A DNA stretch of 64,000 nt, from contig NZ_PGGN01000003.1 of the NCBI RefSeq assembly GCF_003010935.1, positions 186,001-250,000 on the forward strand. Reading direction: 5' to 3'. Below are positions 44,733 through 51,916 of this stretch, in pieces (position 1 is the stretch's first letter; every line of letters begins with the position of its first letter). The notes under the pieces are model-generated. The model saw nothing but the letters and a program-made list of their open reading frames with translations, did no database searches and was not told where the DNA came from. Made by a program: the position numbers and the translations under genes. This stretch comes from Phyllobacterium endophyticum (lineage in GTDB: Bacteria; Pseudomonadota; Alphaproteobacteria; Rhizobiales; Rhizobiaceae).

Positions 44733-44870
44733 CGCTGCTCTCCGAGCTAGGGGGAAAGCAGGACGGCGGGCCATCGACCTCTCGACGCCAGCAACCCGTT
44801 AAGCTGACGATACCAGATCATATCGCAGTTGATCCTGAGTTACAAATCACGGATTGAGGGCGCGTTAGGT

Positions 44871-44916
44871 GAGGCCCGACGCCGTCCTTGGGCTCGGAAG
44901 CGGGCGCCGGAGCCTC
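44871..44916. repeat. Palindromic intergenic element, third copy
   Basis: GAGGCCCGACGCC pairs imperfectly with GGGCGCCGGAGCCTC. It stands between the receiver gene and structured element b. Same family as 32813, 33487 and 51917. Confidence 0.45.
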
Positions 44917-44984
44917 TGCCAACCCTTGTCAGGCCTATCATCTTCTTTCGCGGGTTGGCAGAATGATGCAGGCGGATGTAGTCT

Positions 44985-45105
44985 GTCGTTCTTGACCGGA
45001 CTTGCCCCTTTCATTCACCGGTCAGGCTGCTTCGGGAGGGAGAGAAAGAGACTGCTGCGGTGGGGGGCCTCCGCTCGTCGTGTCTTCACTCACCTCTCGA
45101 TTTCA
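44985..45105 (+). ncRNA. Candidate structured RNA element, copy b
   Basis: Stem GACCGG (44994) with CCGGTC (45018), then GGGAGGGAGAG and a GCGG/CCGC inner hairpin. It is over 90 percent alike to copy c over some 200 bases, including the flank to the DUF982 stop. Strand uncertain; it is convergent with the DUF982 gene at 45121. Confidence 0.5.
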
Positions 45106-45120
45106 GATCGACCAAGGGCT

Positions 45121-45375
45121 CTAAAGCCGCTTTTCGTCAACGTAGATATCTGCCTCTCTGGCAGCCTCAATAAAGGCATCCCTGCACTCCGTACAAGTAA
45201 TCTCGCCATCGAGCGCATCCAGGCAGGCTTGTCTTGCAAGTTTGAATTTTTCACCCTGCACCGGCCAGTGTTCAACCAGCCAAAGTGCAGCTTCACCCAC
45301 GGACGCGACGCTCTTCGTCTCGCCGGAGTCTCCCAACATCACTATCACTTGCGGAAATGGAAGGTTCTTGTGCAT
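45121..45375 (-). CDS. DUF982 family protein (VASVGEAALWL subgroup), copy 1
   Basis: An 84-residue protein: PFPQVIVMLGDSGETKSVAS, then AALWLVEHWPVQGEKFKLAR, QACLDALDGEITCTECRDAF. The C-terminal ECRDAFIEAAREADIYV is the family end. One cysteine pair (CTEC) is specific to this subgroup and shared with 48557-48814, to which it is about 70 percent alike. No EcfG-type promoter or TGTCC palindrome is seen upstream, so this subgroup is controlled differently. It is convergent with structured element b. Confidence 0.85.
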   Translation of the reverse strand: MHKNLPFPQVIVMLGDSGETKSVASVGEAALWLVEHWPVQGEKFKLARQACLDALDGEITCTECRDAFIEAAREADIYVDEKRL

Positions 45376-45392
45376 TTAATGGGGAACCGGCG

Positions 45393-45655
45393 TTAGTAGC
45401 GGTAATAGTCGGCCGAGCGACGAGAGCCGCGTTTGCACTTTCTCTCTTCCTTGTATTCGTCGCCGTCCCATTTTCGCTCAATCCTGCAGCCGCCGCGCCG
45501 GTCGCGGTAATAGCGGTCATTGTCACGCTAATAGTGCGGCCAAAATCCGTTACCGCTCTCGTCTTTCCATGGATCAGCTGTAGCTCCTGCAACAGCCGGG
45601 AAGCCAAGGGCGATGCCGAATGCAGTTATCAAACTGAGAGTTTTCCTAGGGTAAC
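45393..45655 (-). pseudogene. Small exported protein with an internal stop and lost start
   Basis: The minus strand encodes RKTLSLITAFGIALGFPAVA (a signal peptide), then ADPWKDESGNGFWPHY, a TAG stop at 45528-45530, then RDNDRYYRDRRGGCRIERKW and DGDEYKEERKCKRG to a TAA. The nearby ATG is in another frame and stops after three codons. The two-cysteine basic tail is typical of small periplasmic rhizobial proteins. The stop and missing start make it non-functional unless a TTG within the signal peptide and read-through are used. Confidence 0.65.
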
Positions 45656-45777
45656 ATACTTCTAGCGGGATTTATGACAAGCCTTCAGTTTCTCACTTCG
45701 AGCCTGAACACCAAGTGAACGCGTTAGACAGGAGCGGTAGATCAAGAATGTGAACCACAGCCCCTTCAAGCTTGCCG

Positions 45778-47052
45778 CTACAAGCGGGATGCCAAGACTT
45801 TGTCAACGCGGCGGTGATCGAGGTCAACGACCTCGAATCGCCAATTGTCGACTTCTATTGCCTCTCCCGTTACAGGTATCCTTTCAAGGTGAGCGATTAC
45901 AAAGCCCGCCACCGTCTCGTATTGGCGGTGTTCTGGCAGGTCGAGACCAAGCAAATCCGCCATTTCATCGGCCGGCATCCACCCCGCAAGAAGCCAGGAG
46001 CCGTCCTCCCGCCGCACCGCCTCGTTCTCTGACTGATCCTCATCCGAGCGGAACGCCCCTGCAATGGCGTCGAGGATGTCGCCGGGTGTCAATAGTCCCT
46101 CAAAGTGACCATATTCGTCGTGGATGAGCGCCATTGGCACGTCCGCGTCTCGAAGCACCTTGAGCGCCGCCAAGGCATCCATCGTATCCGGAATGATCGG
46201 AGCATGACGCACATGTTCGCGGATGACCACTGCCGAGGATGCAAGCATCGGCTCGATCATATCCCGAAGCATAATGACGCCGACGACATTGTCGCGATCA
46301 CCGTCAAACGCCGGGAGACAGGAGTGGTTGGCTGCGATAAGTTTACGTTTCAATGAGCCCGCATCTTCGCCGACGTCGACCATTTCGACCTCGGTTCGGG
46401 GCGTCATCACAGCCCGCACGCTGCGGTCACCGAGCCGGATGACACCGGATATCATGGAGCGCTCTGCTTCCTCGATTACCCCTGTGCTACCCGCCTCGGC
46501 AACAATCGTCAAGATTTCCTCATCAGTAATGGCGCTTTCGGAAGCAGTCGATATGCCAAGGAGCCTGAACACACCGCGCGTCGACGCATCCAGCGCCCAT
46601 ACCGCCGGGGCAGCGATCAGCGAGAGGACATTCATGGGGCGGGCGATGAAGCAGGCAATGCGCTCCGGGTTTTTCAATGCCAGATGTTTGGGAACAAGTT
46701 CGCCGATGATCACCGAGAGATAAGTGATGATGCCTATAACCAGGGTATATCCTGCGACATCGGCGATATCGGCACGCACGCCCATACCGGCAAGGAATAC
46801 GCTCATGCGCGAACCGAGGGTTGCACCGGAGAATGCACCCGCGACGATACCGACGAGTGTGATGCCAATTTGTACTGTTGACAGAAACTTTCCAGGATTC
46901 TCGGCAAGCTCAATAGCGGCGCTCGCTCCTGCGACACCGCGATCGAGCAACATCTCCAGCCGAGCCTTGCGAGCCGAGACCACCGCGAGTTCAGAAAGTG
47001 CGAAAACTCCATTAAGGAGAATAAGAAAGCCGACGACCAGCAATTCAAACAT
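45778..47052 (-). CDS. CNNM/HlyC-CorC family membrane protein (hemolysin-like)
   Basis: A 424-residue inner-membrane protein. The start at 47052 (MFELLVVGFLILLNGVFALS) is preferred over a 43-residue upstream extension. An N-terminal CNNM (DUF21) domain with four membrane segments contains the conserved ELAVVSARKARLE and VQIGITLVGIVAGAFSG. A pair of CBS domains follows (RSVRAVMTPRTEVEMVDVGE; DVPMALIHDEYGHFEGLLTP), and a C-terminal CorC_HlyC domain ends in DHRRVDKVLASRL. Relatives export or sense Mg2+ and Co2+; the name hemolysin is historical. Monocistronic. Confidence 0.92.
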   Translation of the reverse strand: MFELLVVGFLILLNGVFALSELAVVSARKARLEMLLDRGVAGASAAIELAENPGKFLSTVQIGITLVGIVAGAFSGATLGSRMSVFLAGMGVRADIADVAGYTLVIGIITYLSVIIGELVPKHLALKNPERIACFIARPMNVLSLIAAPAVWALDASTRGVFRLLGISTASESAITDEEILTIVAEAGSTGVIEEAERSMISGVIRLGDRSVRAVMTPRTEVEMVDVGEDAGSLKRKLIAANHSCLPAFDGDRDNVVGVIMLRDMIEPMLASSAVVIREHVRHAPIIPDTMDALAALKVLRDADVPMALIHDEYGHFEGLLTPGDILDAIAGAFRSDEDQSENEAVRREDGSWLLAGWMPADEMADLLGLDLPEHRQYETVAGFVIAHLERIPVTGEAIEVDNWRFEVVDLDHRRVDKVLASRL

Positions 47053-47210
47053 AAGATTTGGGTTAACCTCGGGACGGAAGTTTCTGCAGACGGATTGATC
47101 AATGGCCAGCTGCAATCTATTAGGTGATTGCCCCATTAGCCAAGCATGGAAACCGGTCCGTTTGCAACCAATCCAGCGCACCTAGAAGAGGCGCCCTCGC
47201 AGATTTGACA

Positions 47211-47447
47211 TCAACGCTTGCGCCTTAACTTGCGCAACTCTCTTTCTACCGACAGCAATATATTTTGGTGCATAGCCAGGTTCGTATTGTCGGCAACCTC
47301 GGTGACAGCCGTTAGAACTTCGCCTCTACTCCACCCTGCTATATAGGCTTCTCTGAGCAGCTCAAGCAAGCGGTCCTCAATTGCCCTTTGGCATTCCGTA
47401 AAGCGGTCTGGATGATTTCTAGGATGATGAGGACGGGGAATAGCCAT
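47211..47447 (-). CDS. Small helical protein, copy 2 (PRPHHPxNHPDRF family)
   Basis: A 78-residue protein: MAIPRPHHPRNHPDRFTECQ, EDRLLELLREAYIAGWSRGE, then NTNLAMHQNILLSVERELRK. Paralogue of the gene after SRAP at 38913. Here the upstream partner is a 33-codon gene whose stop is one base before this ATG; SRAP itself is missing, which suggests the pair was moved without it. Function unknown. Confidence 0.7.
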   Translation of the reverse strand: MAIPRPHHPRNHPDRFTECQRAIEDRLLELLREAYIAGWSRGEVLTAVTEVADNTNLAMHQNILLSVERELRKLRRKR

Positions 47448-47448
47448 T

Positions 47449-47550
47449 CTAGTAATCTTCAACGAGCGCCCGGAGGGGCATGTTGTTATTCACCCATCGG
47501 TGATAGTTGCGATCAACCCTGCCAGCGCGAATATCCTCGATCCGCTTCAT
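47449..47550 (-). CDS. Very small protein (33 aa) in a stress-type operon
   Basis: ATG 47550 to TAG. MKRIEDIRAGRVDRNYHRW, then VNNNMPLRALVEDY. No weight from homology that I can name. Support comes from its one-base coupling to the gene at 47211-47447 and from an EcfG-type promoter 63 bases upstream. It may be the end of a longer ancestral gene. Confidence 0.45.
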   Translation of the reverse strand: MKRIEDIRAGRVDRNYHRWVNNNMPLRALVEDY

Positions 47551-47612
47551 AAAAGGGCTTTGCTTCAACGTCGAGCCTCCAGCCGAAGACTGGCGTTCCT
47601 GGGCCGGCGACA

Positions 47613-47637
47613 AACTGTGCATCTCTATAAATGTTCC
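47613..47637 (-). promoter_or_regulatory. EcfG/RpoE2-type promoter of the 47550-47211 operon
   Basis: Minus strand: GGAAC, 16 bases, AGTT. It lies just downstream of the zinc-ribbon stop codon, and the transcript would start near 47605. Confidence 0.6.
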
Positions 47638-47641
47638 GCTG

Positions 47642-47869
47642 TCAGGCCTTACGGATGATCTGGCCGTGGTCCACCTGGAATATGCCATCCCGGCCGCCTT
47701 GGGCGTAGAAGTCCGCCTGGAGTTCGGCCCACATTCCCAAATAGCGGTTGCAGCTGCTGCAATGGATGGGCGTGATCGGCGTCACATCCGTGGTTAGAGT
47801 GAGATATACTGTGCGACACTTGGGACACTCAAGTTTGTGGCCTAAGCGTTGCAGCATTGCGCTGTGCAT
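47642..47869 (-). CDS. Small zinc-ribbon protein, copy 2
   Basis: A 75-residue protein with C15xxC18 (ECPKCRTVYL) and C37xxC40 (IHCSSCNRYLG), then the shared W-x-ELQADFYAQGGRDGIFQVD tail ending GQIIRKA. Start at 47869 or at the second Met 12 bases on. It differs from copies 1 and 3 at about half of the positions but keeps the ribbon and the F-x-(S/A)QGG motif. Nucleic-acid or protein binding is likely; the function is unknown. Confidence 0.75.
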   Translation of the reverse strand: MHSAMLQRLGHKLECPKCRTVYLTLTTDVTPITPIHCSSCNRYLGMWAELQADFYAQGGRDGIFQVDHGQIIRKA

Positions 47870-47963
47870 CTTACGACCCCGAAGTGCGCTATGGCTATCG
47901 CGCCCTTTTTATCCAAGGCCAACGTTTAATCAAGCGCTTCTTGATCCAGGAGGTCAATGGTAT

Positions 47964-47979
47964 GTCCGCCAGCGGACCG
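47964..47979. promoter_or_regulatory. TGTCC/GGACA palindrome 4
   Basis: GTCCGC-CA-GCGGAC (perfect 6-bp arms) followed by CGCAACC. It ends 31-33 bases before ATG 48011 of a DUF982 gene. The sequence between palindrome and ATG is nearly the same as at 35693-35724. Confidence 0.65.
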
Positions 47980-48010
47980 CAACCTAGTTCGGAACTGCGG
48001 GTTGTGTGTT

Positions 48011-48259
48011 ATGAACAAGCTCGAATTTCCCCGCGTCAATTTAGTAGGTCCTCGCAACTATGAGAGCCGGGAACTGAGCACCGTTGTGGCGGCACTGGCC
48101 TTCATGACGGAGCATCGGCCGGGCGAGACAGGACCCAAGCGGCAGGTGGCTCTTGACGCGCTGACCCTTGCGATTGCCGGGAACGCTTCCGCTGACGACG
48201 CAAGAGCCGCCTTTGTGTACGCGGCTGACGGAGCGGGAATTCTGGCACCTGTCGAATGA
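48011..48259 (+). CDS. DUF982 family protein
   Basis: An 82-residue intact member: MNKLEFPRVNLVGPRNYES, then VVAALAFMTEHRPGETGPKR and ASADDARAAFVYAADGAGIL. ATG 48011 lies 32 bases after a TGTCC/GGACA palindrome. Eleven bases after its stop begins the tiny membrane gene at 48271, so the two form an operon. It is the intact counterpart of the frameshifted gene at 35725. Confidence 0.85.
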   Translation: MNKLEFPRVNLVGPRNYESRELSTVVAALAFMTEHRPGETGPKRQVALDALTLAIAGNASADDARAAFVYAADGAGILAPVE

Positions 48260-48270
48260 GGACGGGGGCA

Positions 48271-48351
48271 ATGGAATTGCTCTTTCTGATTGCCGTGGTC
48301 GTGCTTGGAGTTGGCGTTGTGCTGGCGATCTACTCAGGTCCACGCGACTAA
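48271..48351 (+). CDS. Tiny single-span membrane protein (26 aa), family copy 3
   Basis: ATG 48271 with GGGGGC 3 to 8 bases upstream; 26 codons ending TAA. MELL, span FLIAVVVLGVGVVLAIY, tail SGPRD. It follows the DUF982 gene by 11 bases and is therefore co-transcribed, which is the best evidence for expression of this family. Copy 1 at 18731 also follows a DUF982 remnant. The sequence after the stop (GTCTCT...CAGCCT) is shared with copy 1. Confidence 0.68.
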   Translation: MELLFLIAVVVLGVGVVLAIYSGPRD

Positions 48352-48420
48352 GTCTCTCAGCAGCCTGAGCCTATATCTTCCTTTCGCGGATTGGCAGAAC
48401 GATGCAGACGGATGTAGTCT

Positions 48421-48541
48421 GTAGTTCTTGACCGGGCTTGCCCCTTTCATTCACTGGTCAGGCTGCTTCGGGAAGGAGAGAAAGAGACTGCTGCGGTGGA
48501 GGGCCTCCGCTCGTTGTGTCTTCACTCACCTCTCGATTTCA
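48421..48541 (+). ncRNA. Candidate structured RNA element, copy c
   Basis: Stem GACCGG (48430) with CTGGTC (48454); the C-to-T change relative to copy b turns a G-C into a G-U pair and keeps the stem. Followed by GGGAAGGAGAG and the GCGG/CCGC hairpin. It lies between the tiny membrane gene (upstream) and the convergent DUF982 gene at 48557. Confidence 0.5.
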
Positions 48542-48556
48542 GGTCGACCAAGGGCT

Positions 48557-48814
48557 CTAAAGCCGCCTTTCGTCAACGTAGACATGTGCCCCTTTGACAG
48601 CCTCGATGAAGGCATCCCTGCACTCCGTGCAAGTATTCTTGCCGTCGAGGGCATCCAAACAGGCCTGCTTTGCAAGCTTGAATTTTTCGCCATCCAGCAC
48701 GGCGCTTTGCTCGAACAGCCACAGCGCCGCTTCACCGACGGAATCTACATTTTTCGTCGTGCCGGATGCGTCGATTGTGATCGTCACGCTCTGAAATAAG
48801 AGGCGCTGTTGCAT
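48557..48814 (-). CDS. DUF982 family protein (VDSVGEAALWL subgroup), copy 2
   Basis: An 85-residue protein: LLFQSVTITIDASGTTKNVD, then AALWLFEQSAVLDGEKFKLA and CTECRDAFIEAVKGAHVYVD. Paralogue of 45121-45375 with which it shares the downstream structured element. The HWP of the family core is replaced by QSA here, so folding or partner binding may differ. A separate upstream flank of 40 bases leads to the glycine-rich gene. Confidence 0.83.
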   Translation of the reverse strand: MQQRLLFQSVTITIDASGTTKNVDSVGEAALWLFEQSAVLDGEKFKLAKQACLDALDGKNTCTECRDAFIEAVKGAHVYVDERRL

Positions 48815-48857
48815 GCCGCGTACAACGCCGCTTTCAAAGTACTGTTCAACGAACGCA

Positions 48858-49496
48858 TCAACGGGTGAGTGATTGCAGTCTTGTTGCGTCCGGCGCTGTC
48901 GCTCGTCGATTTATGATCGTGCGGCCTTTCGCGTCTTTCATAATATAGCGGCCGTCTGTGATGCGTTCACTCATGCCATTTGTGTGTTGAACTTGCATCT
49001 GACCGCTTATACTCAACCCGGCAGGCGCTGCTGCTTGTCCGATATTGCCAGTTGCAGCGCTGCTCTTATTCCCAGCATTGTCGCCTTTCGCATCGCCTTT
49101 GTGGCTTGAACTGCCGCCTTTATTACCCGCAGCGTTGCCACTGGCTCCGCTGCCACTATTCGCTCCGCTGCCGTTGCTGGCTCCGTTGCCATTGCTGGCA
49201 CCATTGCTGCTATTTCCTCCGTTGCCATTGCTCGCACCGTCGCCCTTGCCGGTGGCGCTACCGCCGTTGCCGTTGTTGCCACCTCCCTTGTTGCCGCCAT
49301 TTCCGTTGTTACCACCATCACCGTTACCGCCGCCATTATTGCCGCCGCCTTTGTCTTTGGCCCAAGCGGCATCAGGCTGAAATCGTAAGAGGTTATCCTT
49401 AAAAGTTATCTTGAAGGGTGCTATTAAGAGCGCGACCGCGAACGTTGCGCAACAAAGCGTGGGAACTAGTTTTCTCAGGGTAGGCATCACTCGCAC
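48858..49496 (-). CDS. Exported glycine/asparagine-rich low-complexity protein
   Basis: A 212-residue secreted or surface protein. Signal sequence at residues 1-27 (PTLCCATFAVALLIAP). Residues 48-145 are low-complexity, made of GGGNNG, GNGG and ASNGNG units (simple triplet repeats in the DNA). The last 50 residues form a small domain, SISGQMQVQHTNGMSERITD then GRYIMKDAKGRTIINRRATA, typical of exported rhizobial proteins with this layout. An EcfG-type promoter is 120 bases upstream (49616-49640). A protective or matrix role is inferred. Long open frames on the opposite strand here are shadows of the repeat. Confidence 0.8.
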   Translation of the reverse strand: MRVMPTLRKLVPTLCCATFAVALLIAPFKITFKDNLLRFQPDAAWAKDKGGGNNGGGNGDGGNNGNGGNKGGGNNGNGGSATGKGDGASNGNGGNSSNGASNGNGASNGSGANSGSGASGNAAGNKGGSSSHKGDAKGDNAGNKSSAATGNIGQAAAPAGLSISGQMQVQHTNGMSERITDGRYIMKDAKGRTIINRRATAPDATRLQSLTR

Positions 49497-49615
49497 CGTC
49501 CTCCTGCAGTAACGAGACGATCATAAGCCGCCAGCATGAACTAGCCCCAGCGCGACCTTCCCTGGTGCTATAGAGAGTTTTTGATGATATTGTCGGGTAT
49601 GTACCTTTTCAAGCC

Positions 49616-49640
49616 AACCCATTCAGTTAAAAAACGTTCC
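49616..49640 (-). promoter_or_regulatory. EcfG/RpoE2-type promoter of the glycine-rich protein
   Basis: Minus strand: GGAAC, 16 bases, GGTT. A weaker site (GGAAC, 16 bases, TGTT) is at 49783-49807. The leader to ATG 49496 would be about 110 bases. Confidence 0.6.
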
Positions 49641-49665
49641 CCTGAGCGGTCCCGTTCTAAAGAGA

Positions 49666-49701
49666 AGGCGACCGCACCGGATATTTTCCCGTCGGTCGCC
49701 T
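49666..49701. other. Strong inverted repeat
   Basis: Perfect 9-bp arms AGGCGACCG and CGGTCGCCT around 18 bases. No T-run follows on either strand. It could be an mRNA-stabilising hairpin or protein-binding site; the rest of 49502-50100 shows no gene. Confidence 0.5.
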
Positions 49702-50124
49702 GAGTTGAAGGTGGATTCTAAGTCCGTGAAAAACGCCGCTCTCACTCAAATGGCAAGTTTGAAATTTTTCTACCGACTCCAAAACATTCAGCCCATCGCT
49801 TTGTTCCGGCAGCTATGATTTGGCGGGGGATTTCAGACCTTTGCCTTCCCGGATCGGACCTTTGTCTGATGTCCGATACGATTTTCAAGCATCTAAGTGG
49901 CAGCCGCGAATTGTGTTCTGGTGATCTTGTATTATCTGCTGAGAGCCGGAGTTTTCAAAGTCTCTTACCGGACAAAGTGGTAAAAAACTTTGTCGACCTG
50001 CTATAGAATTTGCAGTGACTTTCCCTCGCCTGCAGATAGGGCGTATAGACCTTGTAACGTTCACTATTATTCTGCCGCCACCTTACGGCCCAGTTTGAAA
50101 CAGTGTGCTTTTGCGACTGACTGC

Positions 50125-50211
50125 GCAGCCCATCGCAGCCTCCATGTGTTCCAAAGATCAAAGGATATCGGCTGGCAAATTTTGCACAATACTATGTCCG
50201 CCGGAGGACAT
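50125..50211 (-). pseudogene. Zinc-ribbon gene start remnant with palindrome 5
   Basis: The minus strand keeps the leader of the zinc-ribbon gene at 37477 (ACACATGGAGGCTGC and GGACATAGTATTG) and then loses homology after the first codons. The palindrome ATGTCC-GCCGGA-GGACAT at 50194-50211 is intact, so the control site has outlived its gene. Confidence 0.6.
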
Positions 50212-50291
50212 GCGTCCGTTCGTTCCTACGCCTTTTGGGGGATAGCCAGATGGCCACACATACCACGGCGCGCAATGGGTGTATTCTCTCC

Positions 50292-50410
50292 ATCCACTGA
50301 TCGGATAATTTCCTCCAATCGAAATGACGGTCAGCTTAACTGGGAGGAGAAGGAGGTTGTGGGCGCTCTGTGGACTCATGCGAGCATCTTTCCTCTTCTC
50401 CCTCTTTGAT
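50292..50410 (+). ncRNA. Candidate structured RNA element, copy d
   Basis: Stem CTGATCG (50297) with CGGTCAG (50328), a T-G wobble replacing C-G of copy a, then GGGAGGAGAAGGAGG pairing with a TCCTCTTCTCCC strand near 50395. About 70 percent alike to copy a across the block. It again lies upstream of a tiny membrane gene, here broken. Confidence 0.45.
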
Positions 50411-50481
50411 GTGGCTTTTCCGCGCCCTCTTTGCCAGGCGGTACTGGGGGCGCCCCTAGACCTCCGGACGGGTTTTCGCGC

Positions 50482-50550
50482 ATGGACTACAACTTTGCTG
50501 TCTTTGCGCACTAGGCATGGGCGAGAGATAGATCGCCAAACCTCTAAGGA
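50482..50550 (+). pseudogene. Tiny membrane protein gene, copy 4, split by an inversion
   Basis: The plus strand keeps the first codons (MDYNFAVFA) and then meets a stop. The next 30 bases (to about 50545) are the 3' end of the same gene in reverse: on the minus strand they encode LAIYLSPMP and a stop, compared with LAIYLPPHA in copy 2. The two ends therefore sit head to head with the middle lost. Confidence 0.65.
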
Positions 50551-50591
50551 AAAACACGATAGCAACTGATCTGCGCAAACTAGGAGGCAAT

Positions 50592-51320
50592 ATGACCGAT
50601 CCTATTTCATTGCAGCAAGATTTTTGGAATAGATGGAACTCATCGACGCGGGAGAAACACATCGATGAAATATCATTCCGCCAAGCAGAGGTAGTGCGAA
50701 ATTGGTTGGCGACGACACCTTTCCCCCGGCAAATTCTTGAGGTTGGTTGCGGAGCGGGGTGGTTCTGCCGAGAGCTCTCGACGTTCGGGGAGCTTACGGC
50801 GACCGATTTGTCGGACGAGGTGCTCGTGAGAGCGGCGGAGCGGCTGCCTCAAGTAGAATTTGTCGCCGGTGACTTCATGCAGCTCGACTTCGGCAGGAAG
50901 TTCGACGTGATCGTCACACTCGAAGTTTTGTCGCATGTGGCGAACCAGCAAGCGTTCGTCACCAAACTTGCCAGCCACCTGCGCGAAGGTGGCCAATTGA
51001 TGCTGGCGACGCAAAACAAACCCGTGCTTCAGAAGTACAATCGTGTTCCGCCGCCAAGCCGCGGCCAGCTCCGGCGCTGGGTGGATAAGAAAGAACTGAC
51101 CTTGCTTCTTTCGAAGGACTTCGACGTCGTAGAGCTTTTTTCGGTTACCCCCCGCGCGAATAAAGGGATTTTGCAGTTCTTACACTCCAGGACATTCAAC
51201 CGACCAATTCGCGCCCTCATTGGCAAAAGGCTTGACGCCTTCAAGGAATCGATAGGCCTCGGTTGGACGCTGATGGCGAGGGCACGAAAAAAGGCAGTCA
51301 CAATGGGCAGAGCCTGTTGA
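50592..51320 (+). CDS. Class I SAM-dependent methyltransferase
   Basis: A 242-residue cytoplasmic enzyme; TAGGAGGCAAT gives a near-ideal ribosome binding site. Motif I is ILEVGCGAGWFCRELS (residues 48-63), the acidic end of beta2 is TATDLSDE, motif II region VAGDFMQLDFGRKFDVIVTL, and the post-motif EVLSHVANQQAFVTKLASHL. The N-terminus FWNRWNSSTREK resembles methyltransferases acting on small molecules or sugars. No pathway neighbours. It is one of few enzymes in the small-gene region. A UbiE/UbiG-like fold gives no substrate. Confidence 0.85.
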   Translation: MTDPISLQQDFWNRWNSSTREKHIDEISFRQAEVVRNWLATTPFPRQILEVGCGAGWFCRELSTFGELTATDLSDEVLVRAAERLPQVEFVAGDFMQLDFGRKFDVIVTLEVLSHVANQQAFVTKLASHLREGGQLMLATQNKPVLQKYNRVPPPSRGQLRRWVDKKELTLLLSKDFDVVELFSVTPRANKGILQFLHSRTFNRPIRALIGKRLDAFKESIGLGWTLMARARKKAVTMGRAC

Positions 51321-51356
51321 TTAGTCTCGACTAAACAGAGCGGGTGGACGCTTCCT

Positions 51357-51470
51357 TTACTGCGGCATCCCAACGGTAAGCGGGGTCGCGAAAAACGTCA
51401 CCGCGGCGAAGTAAACGAGCGCGATCAGGATGAAAACGAGTATGCAGGCCACCACTGCAAACATTCTCAT
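51357..51470 (-). CDS. Small membrane protein (MRMFA family, 37 aa), copy 2
   Basis: ATG 51470 with GAGGT upstream; 37 residues, MRMFAVVACILVFILIALVY then FAAVTFFATPLTVGMPQ. Paralogue of the product of 33156-33332. It lies 17 bases after another tiny membrane gene (51488-51610), so the two are probably one operon. Single-span inner-membrane peptide, function unknown. Confidence 0.65.
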   Translation of the reverse strand: MRMFAVVACILVFILIALVYFAAVTFFATPLTVGMPQ

Positions 51471-51487
51471 GACGGCTTGACCTCGCG

Positions 51488-51610
51488 TTACCTCATTCGA
51501 CGACGCGCAACGAAGAATAGGCAAACGATCACGATAGCGCCAATGGCCACAAGGGCATACATATTCAATGTTGAAAGGGTTGAAACCGCATCAGCTGACA
51601 TGGGTGTCAT
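51488..51610 (-). CDS. Tiny single-span membrane protein (40 aa)
   Basis: ATG 51610 (a second ATG follows 9 bases later). MTPMSADAVSTLSTLNMY, span ALVAIGAIVIVCLFFVA, then a basic anchor RRRMR that would hold the C-terminus in the cytoplasm. It precedes the MRMFA-family gene by 17 bases. No homologue recognised. Confidence 0.6.
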   Translation of the reverse strand: MTPMSADAVSTLSTLNMYALVAIGAIVIVCLFFVARRRMR

Positions 51611-51625
51611 GGGCTTTTCAAATCT

Positions 51626-51820
51626 TTACGGTCGATCGATTACAGGTCCACGACGCCAGACGACCTTTGAATAGTCCGCTAATGGACTGAGATAGTCAAT
51701 CAAATACCAATAGTCGAACAGGAACTTGAGCTTACGCATGCACGGCCTGACGTCCCGGTCCGCCTTATGGGGTACGCACGAACTAAGAAGGCGGACCGGG
51801 TTGCCGACAAGTTGGTACAT
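51626..51820 (-). CDS. Small protein of unknown function
   Basis: 64 residues from ATG 51820: MYQLVGNPVRLLSSCVPHK, then MRKLKFLFDYWYLIDYLSPL. Its N-terminal third and upstream flank are duplicated at 42557-42690. Aromatic-rich middle, one cysteine. A TTG at 51856 would add 12 residues. Two-copy conservation of the first 23 residues supports translation, although no function can be given. Confidence 0.5.
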   Translation of the reverse strand: MYQLVGNPVRLLSSCVPHKADRDVRPCMRKLKFLFDYWYLIDYLSPLADYSKVVWRRGPVIDRP

Positions 51821-51861
51821 ATCAGCGAAAGAACGTTGCGCTTGTATGATTAACAAAAGGT

Positions 51862-51905
51862 AAGCCCGACCTACCGGACCGCAATTACTGATAGATCGGG
51901 CTTTT
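51862..51905 (+). terminator. Terminator-like hairpin
   Basis: AGCCCGA and TCGGGCT arms followed by TTTT on the plus strand; the other strand has a weaker CTTTTG. No plus-strand gene ends immediately upstream, so it may close an antisense transcript or be a remnant. Confidence 0.5.
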
Positions 51906-51916
51906 GCTAATAAGGA

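Noticed and set aside
49013-49402. Open frames of 140 and 111 codons on the strand opposite the glycine-rich protein
   Set aside because: They consist of Leu/Pro/Cys repeats that are the antisense of the GGN triplet repeats; no start signal.
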